Origin: Drosophila persimilis
Lineage: Eukaryota > Arthropoda > Insecta > Diptera > Drosophilidae
Assembly (NCBI RefSeq): GCF_003286085.1
Contig: NW_020825288.1
Coordinates: 2,728,001 to 2,792,000 of the forward strand
Direction: 5' to 3'
DNA: 64,000 nt
Shown: in pieces, positions 12,964 to 21,884 of the stretch
Position numbering within the stretch: the first letter of the stretch is position 1
Layout of the letters: each line of letters opens with the position of its first letter
Position numbers and translations under genes: made by a program
The notes under the pieces: model-generated
Told to the model about the DNA's origin: nothing
Seen by the model: only the letters and a program-made list of their open reading frames with translations
Database searches by the model: none

Positions 12964-12981
12964 GCCTCCTTTAAGTTCAGT

Positions 12982-12987
12982 TTTATT
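12982..12987 (-). terminator. Poly(A) signal of the 441-aa minus-strand gene
   Basis: TTTATT on the plus strand is AATAAA on the minus strand, 25 bp beyond the stop of the gene at 13012-14337. Confidence 0.7.
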
Positions 12988-13011
12988 GCTAGTTGTATAC
13001 ATGTCATGAGG

Positions 13012-14337
13012 TTACTTGAAGGCTTTGAATTTCGAGGCACTGTACGGTATGTAGAAGGCACTGTTGGAGGCAAACTCCGAGCGCGGATGGTGCACTGCAG
13101 CCGAGATCGAGCGACCCGTCGACGGTGTGTTGCTCGAGTTGGTCGGCAGCGCGAATGGATGCAGGGTGCGAGAGGAACTGTTGCTGTTGCTGTGACTATT
13201 GTGCCCGCCACCGCCGCTCGAGTTGCTCTGGCTGGACGTGGCCGTTGTGATGGCGGCCGTGGCTCTGCCGTAGTCCCTGTGGCGACTCAGATTCAATGCC
13301 GGTAGCACAATGGCGTTCTTGTTGTTCGAGAAGAATCGGCTGGCGGCCATCGGCATGTGCCAGGCGGAGCGGTTGCCCGCATGGTGATACTGATACTGTC
13401 GACGCTCTGCACTGCTCGCATGAGTCAGGGCCGCCGATTTGGCCTGCTGTTGTTGTTGCTGCTGCTGTTGCTGGACCTGCGTTAGCTGCACGAAGCTGCG
13501 GTTGTTGAGAAGGCCGCGAAACCGACGATTCGTGTCCAGGACGTTTAGTATGGGCGGCATCCGCAGATGTGCCGACTGGGGCGTGGCCGAGCTCAGTTTT
13601 TGGGGCAGCTGCTGTGGTTGGTGGTGTTGTTGCTGCTGCTGGGAGCGTTGTCGCTTAAGCAGCTTCACCGACACCGAAGTGACGCGCAGATCGCGATCCA
13701 GGAGGTCCACCAGATTGTGGGTGGGGCGCAGATAGCTCCGAGGCTGCTGGTGCTGTTTCTGTGGCTCTGCCGTGGGTGTTAGAAAGCCATCGTCCTCAAT
13801 ATCCTCATCATCATCATCGTCCAGCGAGTTCAGACTGAGATTTGAAATGGAATCTATGTCCACGGACTCGTCGTCGCGCCTCGTTTGGCTGTCGAAGCTC
13901 TGATTGCGCAGCGACCGCATTCCCACTTTCCGACCCACCAGCATGGGGAACTTGTGCTGCCAATCGGCGATCTCGTGCCGGAGCTCTGGCTCCTTTTCTG
14001 GCAGCTCCTCCTCACCGCTCAGCATGCGCTCCACCCGCTCCCAGTCCAGCAGGTTCTTCTTGATGGCATCGTCTGCCCAGGGTATGGAGCCCACAGAGCT
14101 GCGGTCAATGCTGCTGGATGAGTAGGGCACGTCCTGCAGGAACTCAGAGTCGTCGTCCTTGTCCGCATCCGGCTCATTGTCCGCATTGGCCCCATTGTCG
14201 TTGTCGTTGTCGTCTTCGTTATCATTGTTGCTATCCCGGCGGGGATACAAAAGCCCATCTTCGGCACAATCATTGTCCAAGGCGCCCGGGGTATTGTATC
14301 GTTGCTCTGATGTGAAATAGTAACGTCTATCTGACAT
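13012..14337 (-). CDS. 441-aa protein, possibly FAM149/DUF3719-like
   Basis: Single uninterrupted frame starting MSDRRYYFTSEQRYN, with its own poly(A) signal and Drosophila-like codon use, so I take it as a real gene. Residues about 30-65 are Asp/Asn-rich. Residues about 73-140 form the one ordered-looking block, with DRSSVGSIPW, LLDWERVERMLSGEEELP and EIADWQHKFPML. That pattern (Ser-rich Trp motif, then a helix with ML.GEEELP, then E..DW..KFP) resembles the DUF3719 domain of FAM149 proteins, which are linked to primary cilia in vertebrates; this is from memory and unaligned. The remainder is low complexity (poly-Q, poly-S, His/Asn) with no membrane segment or signal peptide. The gene is convergent with ash2. 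Confidence 0.75.
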   Translation of the reverse strand: MSDRRYYFTSEQRYNTPGALDNDCAEDGLLYPRRDSNNDNEDDNDNDNGANADNEPDADKDDDSEFLQDVPYSSSSIDRSSVGSIPWADDAIKKNLLDWERVERMLSGEEELPEKEPELRHEIADWQHKFPMLVGRKVGMRSLRNQSFDSQTRRDDESVDIDSISNLSLNSLDDDDDEDIEDDGFLTPTAEPQKQHQQPRSYLRPTHNLVDLLDRDLRVTSVSVKLLKRQRSQQQQQHHQPQQLPQKLSSATPQSAHLRMPPILNVLDTNRRFRGLLNNRSFVQLTQVQQQQQQQQQQAKSAALTHASSAERRQYQYHHAGNRSAWHMPMAASRFFSNNKNAIVLPALNLSRHRDYGRATAAITTATSSQSNSSGGGGHNSHSNSNSSSRTLHPFALPTNSSNTPSTGRSISAAVHHPRSEFASNSAFYIPYSASKFKAFK

Positions 14338-14691
14338 TAAAACTGGTTCCGCAAACGTGCTGGACTTGTTCTAGTTTGCTAAATCCCAGTCTCCCTGTCC
14401 TGCTGTCCTGTCTGCAAAGGATGTGTGTGATGTGCGGATGTGGATGTGTCCCCCTTAAAATCGATGCCGCAAAAGGCGGCGAGAGACAATTGTTGTGTTA
14501 TGGCTCATTCCAGTTTTGCTTGTTATTTATTATCCTTTTGTTGTTTTCCATCCCCCAAGCCAATGCGCAGCCGCAGATCCCGCCCAGCGGCGCTGCCAGC
14601 AGCGAAAATAAATAATGGTCGTTGGTTAAAAAATAGGACTTTCCATTTGCAGATTTTTAACGGTCACATGAAACGTTTTTGCTGTTGCGAC

Positions 14692-14712
14692 TAATTAATT
14701 AATTAATTAATA
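14692..14712 (+). repeat. (AATT)n tetranucleotide repeat
   Basis: Five consecutive TTAA/AATT units in the intergenic region. Confidence 0.85.
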
Positions 14713-14944
14713 AAATTGTATTATTGAAACTATTAAACCATAAATTATTGTATACACGCCATTTCTGAGAGTTCGCGCCAACATGGTTTTACGTCGTCCA
14801 GCCCTGGTCGTTGCACAGATTCAAAAATATAATTCTATTGGATGGTTTTGGCGTTATATGTATCAGTCAGTCGGTCTTTCAGTTGCCATTTAAATACTTT
14901 AATTACAATTCATTTTTGTATCAGATCAGGCAAATACATTTTTT

Positions 14945-15045
14945 TCTCGTGGTATGTTATAAAAAGGGGGGATTCTACCTGCATGCGTTGCATTTTCTGG
15001 GCCGTTATACCTGCAGTCCTGCACTCAAAAGTTTTATGAATTTTT
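14945..15045 (+). repeat. Dispersed repeat, partial copy C
   Basis: Matches only the distal portion of copy A, including TGCATGCGTTGCATTTTC and the following TATACCTGCAGTCC-like tail. It lies just upstream of copy B in the same orientation, which suggests a broken tandem pair. Confidence 0.5.
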
Positions 15046-15100
15046 GTTGTTCTTAGAATCAAATTGTTATCCTGTTTAAATAATGAGGTTTAAAAAGCGA

Positions 15101-15490
15101 AGTTCGTTTTTTCATCTGTATGTTTACGGTATATTTCGGTATATTTCTGGGGGCTAGTCACACTGAATGGTAGGAAAATGCAACTACAAAGTAAAGAAAA
15201 GTCTTATACACTTTTTCGACGCGGTATTTTGCGGTGTTTTTGGAAGTCAGACTAGTCGTCTTTTTTAATGGGCTATTACAAAGGGGTATGGACAGTAGGC
15301 AAAAAACAGCCAAGGCAAATTATAAGTTTCATATGAACCTGACTTCGCGTGTGAGGATAATATACCTTGAAGATATATGTATTCCAAGGTATGTAACGAA
15401 AGGTGTGGATTCTACCCTGAAAACGATGCATTTTCAGAGTCGTTTTGGCTGTTGCCATACCCAACTTTTCGCAGCCATTTCTCAAATAGG
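15101..15490 (+). repeat. Dispersed repeat, copy B
   Basis: Begins with two GGTATATTT boxes; 15135-15146 is an exact match to the Drosophila core-promoter consensus KTYRGTATWTTT, and 15155-15165 (TAGTCACACTG) is one base from YGGTCACACTR. The core around 15267-15355 is nearly identical to copy A at 9130-9235 read in reverse. There are no terminal inverted repeats or target-site duplications I can point to. Confidence 0.7.
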
Positions 15491-15961
15491 CCCCTAAAAG
15501 GGGATGATGAATTTCGCCGCCGTGAATTTTGAATTCTACTATATTTCTCTTTTCGGCGGTATAATGCGGCAATCAGATTGATCAAAGTGGAAAAGTCTCA
15601 CAAATTTTTTCGACGCGACCCCGTAAACAACATGCAGACACAGAACTTGAAACCTCGAGACTAAAATCGAATTGATAAACAATTGTCGGCGCACGCGAAA
15701 GTACACTTACTGCACACTCTTACGTTTTATGCTTTTGTTTTTTGTTCATTAAATGACACAATCAAAAACTACTATTTGACGATGGTGGTCCGGTTCCTGA
15801 TCCAAAGGCCGGTAAAATCGGCCTAAATATTGGAAGGGCGTGGTGTTTGCCGTAAAAGTTGTTGCTGATTGTGCGCCCCCCTTTTTCATATTTGTTTGCC
15901 GAATTTAAAGTTCACGTGAGAAAATAAGTGCGTCGCCGCGTGGTGCGCCAAGCTATTAATT

Positions 15962-18900
15962 ATGTGGCATGAGGCTCGCAAGCAAGAGCGCAAGATACGC
16001 GGTTTGATTGTGGACTACCGCAAACGGGCGGAGCGCCGGCAATATTTCTACGACAAGATCCAGGCGGATCCCACACAGTTCCTGCAGCTTCATGGCAGGC
16101 GGAGCAAGATTTACCTGGACCCAGCGGTAGCAGCAGCGGGCGATGGTGCCGCCATCATGCAAGTGATATTGAGTTTAAAATTTGCTTTGCCTTTCCTTTC
16201 AATTATGCAAAGCGAAACGTGGCTAAAGTGCACATGTCCTTGTTCTTTGCAGTGTGCCGTGGCAGGGACAGCAGGACAATCTGATTGATCGGTTTGATGT
16301 GCGCGCCCATTTGGACTACATTCCGCCTGTGGGAAAGAGTGGCGAGGCTGGCGATGCGGACACGGACATGACGGCCGAGGAGCGGCAGTTGAACTACGAA
16401 CGCTACCGGATTCTGGCCCAGAACGACTTCCTGAATGTCAGCGAGGACAAGTTTCTGCACCAACTGTACCTCGAGGAGCAGTTTGGGGCCAATGCCCAGC
16501 TGGAGGCGGAACGCAATCTGGCCAAAAAGAAGCAGAAGACGGGAGGCGCCACCATTGGCTATTCCTATGAGGATGCGGGCGATGCGGGAGCAGCCACCAT
16601 TGGACCACAGCCCTTTGGCCATTCCATGAACGCGCCAGCAGCTGGGGCCACAGCTACCGTCACAGGCGGCGGCGACAAGGGCGAAGGTTCCGATGAATCC
16701 GACTCGGACATCGACATGGACGTGTCCATAGACATTGGGAAGCTGGACACGGCCCAGGCCCACGAGCTGAACGCCTGTGGGCGGAACTATGGCATGAAGA
16801 GCAATGATTTCTTCTCGCATCTCACAAAGGATGCAGACGAGGCCGATGCCCTGCGCATTGCCCGCGAGGAGGAGCAGGAGAAGATGCTGCTGAGCGGCCG
16901 CAAGTCGCGCAGAGAACGGCGGGCGCAGAAGGAGCGACGCATTGCCAATCGGCCGTTCAGCCCGCCCAGCTATGCGGCCAAGGAAGACAAAAAAGGTGGC
17001 AAGAACGATAAAGAGGAGGAGAGCGACTCACGCTCGCCCTCCCCGGCCGAGGCTGGGCCCGAGAAGATCACCTATATTACCTCATTTGGCGGCGAGGACG
17101 AAATGCAGCCGCACTCCAAGATCACCATTAATCTGTCCAAGCCCGGTCCCACACTGGGCGAATCCTGCATCAACGCTAGCACTGGGGCGGCCATCGCCAG
17201 CTCCGGTGCTGGCGGCTCTGTCACGTATGCCCAGAAGGTCAAGGATAATCTGGACAAGCTGAAGCTGATGAACGAAACGACCAAGCGCCGTGGTCGCCGT
17301 CGGACGCGTTCTCGGTCACGCTCCCGCAGTGCATCCGGCAGTAGGAGTTGCAGTGGCAGCCGGCGACGAAATCGCCGAAGTCGCAGCTATCGCAGACGCA
17401 GCCGGACCCGGTCCAGACGCCGGCGCAGGTACTACTCGAGATCTAGGTCCCGATCGAGGTCCCGATCGCGGTCTCGTTCCCGTTCTCGCTCTCGGTCTGG
17501 CTCCTGGAAACGCTACAAGAGCCGCAGTCCCAGCTACAAGCGATCGCGCAAGCGGTTCTCTTACTCCTCGCGCAGTTCCAGTGCCAGTTCCTTTGAGGCG
17601 GGACGCAGAAGACGCAGTCGCTCGCGTTCTCGCTCCCATTCCGGTCGTCGGAGCCGCACCAAAAAGAAGACCTCACCACCTCCGGCTCCTCCAGCGGCGG
17701 GAGGCGGCTACTGCCTGAGTACAACAACCACAACAACAACCACATCCACTTTGACAGCGGTGAAGCTACTCCAGCAGCAGCAACAGCAACAGCAGCAGCA
17801 ACTGCAACAGCCTAGGGCACCAGCCCCGCCCATGATTAGTTATCCGTTGCCCACGCGAGTCCTCGGCTTGACCACGACGACTCCAGCTCCCGTAGCTCCC
17901 GCAGTTCCCGTACCCGCCCTACCGCAGGTGGTGGAGGCACCGCCGCCGCCACTCAAACGTTACTATGGCCGGAAACGAGCCAACGATACCTCCTCCTCAT
18001 CGTCGTCGGAAGGCGGCGAGAACAGCGAGGCCAGCGAGAACGAGGAACAGCTGCAGCCAGAGAGCAATAAGCAACCAGTCGATGATTCAGATGAAATGGA
18101 AGCGGATACTGCGTAAGTTTGGTGATGCAGAGCCAGCGGTAAAGTAGAGGCAGAACCACTCACCCTTAGCAGCTCTTCGATTGTCATCTAAATGGGTTTA
18201 TTCCGTCTCTGTTTCAGGTCAGAGCGATCGCATGCGCTCCACCACCCAGCGATGCCGTCAACATGCAGCACGGGTAATCAAACAGGCAAATATAGTTCTG
18301 CTACCGAAACCAAAGTCAGTAAGCAAAGCCAAGTGTCTCATTGCCTCACCCAACCGGAGTACACCACCAAAATTTTCACGTCTTAACCTTAAACCTGCTC
18401 AAAATCCAAAACCAAAACCAAAAACAAATCAATGACAGTTATACCACTATAAAGGTCCTTTGACTATGTGACTACTCAGTATGATCGATCCCCTGTTGAT
18501 GCATCCGTTTTGTGTCCAGTTTTTTTGTCGGACAGAACACAGCACTTTCGACCGCAACTGACTCCTACTGCTCCCCCTTTGAAACCTTAACCTGAAACCT
18601 GCTAAACATGCGCTTGGGGGTGCTTCTTACAGGGACACTCTGGACACGGACAATCGGGCAGCAGCAGTGGACGACCCAATCTGCGCGAGCGTCTTAAGCG
18701 GAAAATGCAGAACCTGCTCAACCGGCAATGTAAGCCACTTCGGAGTGTAGTAGTGTGATGTTCACCAAATGCATTAGTAGACAGTCCCGCCCAGAGTAGA
18801 TCCATACTAAACAGGGAATACACTTTTCAGATAAGGCCGATAAGCGAGCTGAGATTGAGAAGACGGAGCGAGAGCGTCAACAGCAGCAGGAGCGCGAGGA

Positions 18901-19566
18901 TGAGATGCGCGAACTGGCGCTGAAGCTACGTAGAAGGTGGGTATCGTGCTTGTGGGTGGCTCTTGGTCAGTCCTCTCACATCTCTATATTCACAGGCGCC
19001 GCGAGTTGCGACACAAGTACGGCACGCCCTCCAGTGGCAAGCTGTCGGGCAGCGATGGGGAATCGGAAGCGTCGGAGAGCCAGCTCCCGCAGCCCCCGAA
19101 CCGTCGCAGTCGCAGCAGATCCCGCAGTCGCAAGCGGAGTCCTGTCGAGCAGCCCACCAGGAGGAGCAACAGTCGAACCGAGCGCCGGCGGCGTACTCGC
19201 AGTCCCAGTCCAAGGTACAAACGCAGGCAGAGATCGCGCTCGAGGAGCGGGAGCCGCATGGACCGGAAGCGACGTTCGCACAGCCGTCGGCGTAGTGGAA
19301 GCCGCGAACGGAGGGGATCACGCAGTCGTCGCAGTCAGTCGAGGCGTCGGCGACAACGCGAACGGAGTATGGAAAGGAATCGAGAACGTGAGCGGTACAG
19401 GCAACAGTATCACCAGCAGCAGCAGCAGCAGCATCAGGAAAGGACTCGTGGTGGGCGAGACAGGGAACGGGACTCGGAGCATGCCCAAAGAAGCAACAGT
19501 GGCCCAAGTCGGGGACGTGTCGTCATCTCGGCACCGCCAAAACTCAAGAAACTGGTTGACTATTAA
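15962..19566 (+). CDS. CLASRP/SWAP2-type SR-rich splicing factor (CLK4-associating protein homologue)
   Basis: Nuclear SR-related protein whose mammalian homologue binds the kinase CLK4 and influences alternative splicing. Exons 15962-16158, 16253-18112, 18218-18314, 18633-18729, 18831-18936 and 18996-19566 give about 975 aa in one frame. The N-terminal DRY_EERY/SWAP domain is plain: MWHEARKQERKIRG, then VPWQGQQDNLIDRFDVRAHLD, NYERYRILAQNDF and IGYSYED. Further landmarks are SGRKSRRERRAQKERR, PPSYAAK and ITYITSFGGEDE. A long RS domain (about residues 400-540), poly-Q, then LRERLKRKMQNLLNRQYKA and ELALKLRRRRELRHKYG precede a second RS tail ending KLKKLVDY. The first intron starts with GC, not GT. 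The third exon was chosen to restore phase and its donor (gtcagt) is weak. Confidence 0.9.
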
Positions 19567-19654
19567 ATCGACTGTGAACTGTCGCATAATTGTTTTTAGC
19601 CATAAGACACTTTTTTAGTGCGCGGAGAGCGTCAACTGTTGATTTTGGCACATA

Positions 19655-19660
19655 AATAAA
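19655..19660 (+). terminator. Poly(A) signal of the CLASRP-like gene
   Basis: AATAAA about 90 bp after the stop codon, the only good match before the next gene. Confidence 0.65.
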
Positions 19661-19818
19661 GTAATTTTAGATATAAAACGCAGGCCTTCGATTTTTCCAC
19701 CATTCTGAAACTCAAATTCGATAGCGCTACCGATAGTTTGCTGGGAATGCAGCTCTGGGTGCCCAGCTGGTTTATGTAATCGTGAACAGCTGTGTGTGTG
19801 CGAAGTAAACTGGAAAAC
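19661..19818 (+). promoter_or_regulatory. Compact promoter region of the BOLA1-like gene
   Basis: Only about 250 bp separate the CLASRP stop from the BOLA1 start. The stretch contains a near-palindrome CGATAGCGCTACCGATAG (19719-19736), related to DRE-type sequence, and two CAGCTG E-boxes of the kind frequent in Drosophila housekeeping promoters. No TATA box is seen. Confidence 0.4.
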
Positions 19819-20328
19819 ATGTTAGCCTCAACTTTTCGTCGTATTGCTGGAGTTTCCGCACAAAAACTGACTCAACTTGCCCCCAGAAGCTGCGCCCTAG
19901 GCCACATATACTCCAAGGCTACCATGTCGCAGGCGACACAGTATCCACCCATTGAGACGGCCATGAGAAAGGCGCTCACAACGGAACTGAAACCGGTGTT
20001 CCTGGAAGTTATTAACGAATCGCCCCAGCACAATGTGCCCAAGAGGTCCGAGTCCCACTTTCGAGTGCTGGTGGTGTCGGAGAAGTTCAATGATCTAACT
20101 CTAATCAAGGTACAGTGTCTGTGACCGAAATTGATGGTGTTTAATTGATAAAGTGTGAAATTCTTGTAGCGCCATCGATTGGTCAACGACACAGTGAAGA
20201 ACGCGCTGACGGCAGCCGGTTTTGAGTTCATGCACGCTCTTTCCATTGAGGCCAAGACGCCGAAGCAATGGGAGCCTGAGCAGGAACCAGAGAAGAGTCC
20301 GCCGTGCCTCGGCGGCTTTGGCAAGTAA
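19819..20328 (+). CDS. BOLA1-like mitochondrial BolA-domain protein
   Basis: BolA proteins pair with monothiol glutaredoxins and help handle iron-sulfur clusters; BOLA1 is mitochondrial. Two exons, 19819-20109 and 20170-20328, give 149 aa. The start MLASTFRRIAGV is an Arg-containing amphipathic leader typical of mitochondrial import. The BolA fold runs from about residue 42: IETAMRKALTTELKPVFLEV, then ESHFRVLVVSEKF, RHRLVNDTV and HALSIEAKTPKQW. It ends with SPPCLGGFGK, the same tail type as human BOLA1. An upstream in-frame ATG at 19792 exists, but I prefer 19819 because the leader fits. An internal Met at 19924 could make a leaderless form. It is convergent with Ppox. Confidence 0.9.
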
Positions 20329-20465
20329 AACGAAGTGTCGATAACGGCTACGTGGATTTTTATGTACAAAAGGAATACTACACACAAACCAGCTAAGGAA
20401 ATTTACAGAAAAGGCCAAAAAATATGAACGTTTAACTGGGAGCAAACGGGGGAATGCAATTAGGA

Positions 20466-21884
20466 CTACGGTATGGCGTCCACCTGACGACGAGCCGACA
20501 ATATAACATCGTTGATGCCTACGCCATCGAAGGCAGCACCGCACAGCGACAAGGGCAGCTTGTAGTCCTTCAGATACTTGCGGATCCTCTTCACGCGTTC
20601 CTTGTGGCCCACGGTATACTGTGGAATGCACTTGGGGAGAATGTGGACGCGACTGAACTTGGGCTCCTCCTGGATGTCGAGTATCTCGCGCACGTACTTT
20701 TTGGCAATATCGAGAATCTGCTTCTGGCTGGGTTGATGGCCAAACCATTGGTCGAACCAATGACCGCCCATCATCACGGTTAGCACCGTGTTTCCGTTCA
20801 TGTCAAAGCAGCAGCTGTCAAAGATAACACCCAAAATGGGCAGCTTTTCGACGGGAGGCACCAGCAGACCGAAGCCGTCCTGCTTGAGCTGATTGCCATT
20901 ATACTGAATGTTGACGACCACTACATTCACATAGGGAATTTCCAGGAGCTGCTCGCACAGCGAGGGGTGCTGTGGCTTCAAGAGTGGAGCCAGTTTGTAG
21001 GCTGGCAGAGAGCTCACGACATGGTCCACAGGGACATCAGCATTGCGTAGGGACATGCGGACTCCACTTTTGCTGAATGTCAAAGTCTGGCACGCGTTGC
21101 TTAGCTGCACGTTGACGTTGTGTTGGTCGAGATACTTGCGCATGGCTCGAGGCAGTACCTCCAATCCACCCTCGATGCTGTACATCGCCCACTTCTCCTG
21201 CAGGGCCTGGGCATAGAGTTTGGGCTGATCTTGGGCAAACAGTCCCGGCTTCTTCTCGTCTACATTATCCTTGAAGCGGGCATATAGGATGCCCTTGAGC
21301 ACGCCGCCGTATTTCTGCTCCTTCTCGAAAAGTCCCTCCATTAGGAAGCGAACGCTGATCTGCTTGGCATCGCCGGCGCAAATGCCACAGATCATGGGGC
21401 TGATGGCGTAGTCGGCTATCTCCTTGCCAAAGCGGCGCTCGGCAAAGCTGTATATCGATTCGTCCTCGTTGCTGGCCAAAGTCCTCCCCGTGGACAGATC
21501 GTGGAGCAGTGCCTTATACAGGGGTTGAGTGAATGGCGGCTTGACGCCAAACAGTCCTCTGGGACTATTGGGCAGCATACACAGCTGGCCCTTGGCATAC
21601 AGCATGCGATTGCGAGCCGCCACATGACTCCGAGGGATTGGCTTCAGGGGCAACTGCAGCTCCTCCATCATCTCCAGCGTATTGGCTCCAGGTATACCAA
21701 CGGGACGTATAGTGCGTGGTCCAGTCTCAAATATAAAGTCGCGATCCCTGCGCGCCTCTGTCCGTATCCAGCCACCGACTCGCGGGGAGGCTTCGTAGAT
21801 GGTCAGAGGATTGCCGAATCGCCGCAACAGGTAATAACCGGCGGAGAGGCCACTCAGGCCGCCGCCCAGCACGGCCGTTTTCAT
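20466..21884 (-). CDS. Ppox: Protoporphyrinogen oxidase (heme biosynthesis)
   Basis: FAD enzyme of the inner mitochondrial membrane that oxidises protoporphyrinogen IX to protoporphyrin IX, the penultimate step of heme synthesis. A single exon encodes 472 aa, the usual length. The dinucleotide-binding motif LGGGLSGLSAGYYL is at residues 5-18, followed by an acidic YEAS and the GGWIRTE segment. Conserved oxidase landmarks include FETGPRTIRP, SPMICGICAGDAKQISVR, YSIEGGLEVLPRAM, VVSSLPAYKLAPLL and the C-terminal LSLCGAAFDGVGINDVI, where the second FAD contact lies. As in animal PPOX there is no long cleavable presequence; the N-terminal FAD fold itself directs import. It is tail to tail with the BOLA1-like gene, with 137 bp between stop codons. 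Confidence 0.96.
   Translation of the reverse strand: MKTAVLGGGLSGLSAGYYLLRRFGNPLTIYEASPRVGGWIRTEARRDRDFIFETGPRTIRPVGIPGANTLEMMEELQLPLKPIPRSHVAARNRMLYAKGQLCMLPNSPRGLFGVKPPFTQPLYKALLHDLSTGRTLASNEDESIYSFAERRFGKEIADYAISPMICGICAGDAKQISVRFLMEGLFEKEQKYGGVLKGILYARFKDNVDEKKPGLFAQDQPKLYAQALQEKWAMYSIEGGLEVLPRAMRKYLDQHNVNVQLSNACQTLTFSKSGVRMSLRNADVPVDHVVSSLPAYKLAPLLKPQHPSLCEQLLEIPYVNVVVVNIQYNGNQLKQDGFGLLVPPVEKLPILGVIFDSCCFDMNGNTVLTVMMGGHWFDQWFGHQPSQKQILDIAKKYVREILDIQEEPKFSRVHILPKCIPQYTVGHKERVKRIRKYLKDYKLPLSLCGAAFDGVGINDVILSARRQVDAIP

Larger units (their letters stand above)
14338..15961. other. Divergent intergenic region between the 441-aa gene and CLASRP
   Basis: Both flanking genes are transcribed away from this 1.6-kb stretch, so it must contain two promoters. 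It holds a (TTAA)n tract, repeat copies C and B, and otherwise AT-rich DNA. No coding region beyond chance ORFs is seen. Confidence 0.6.

Noticed and set aside
17290-17718. 142-codon Ala/Val/Gly-rich ORF and its opposite-strand partner within the RS domain
   Set aside because: Shadow frames of the Arg/Ser repeat coding region of the CLASRP-like gene.
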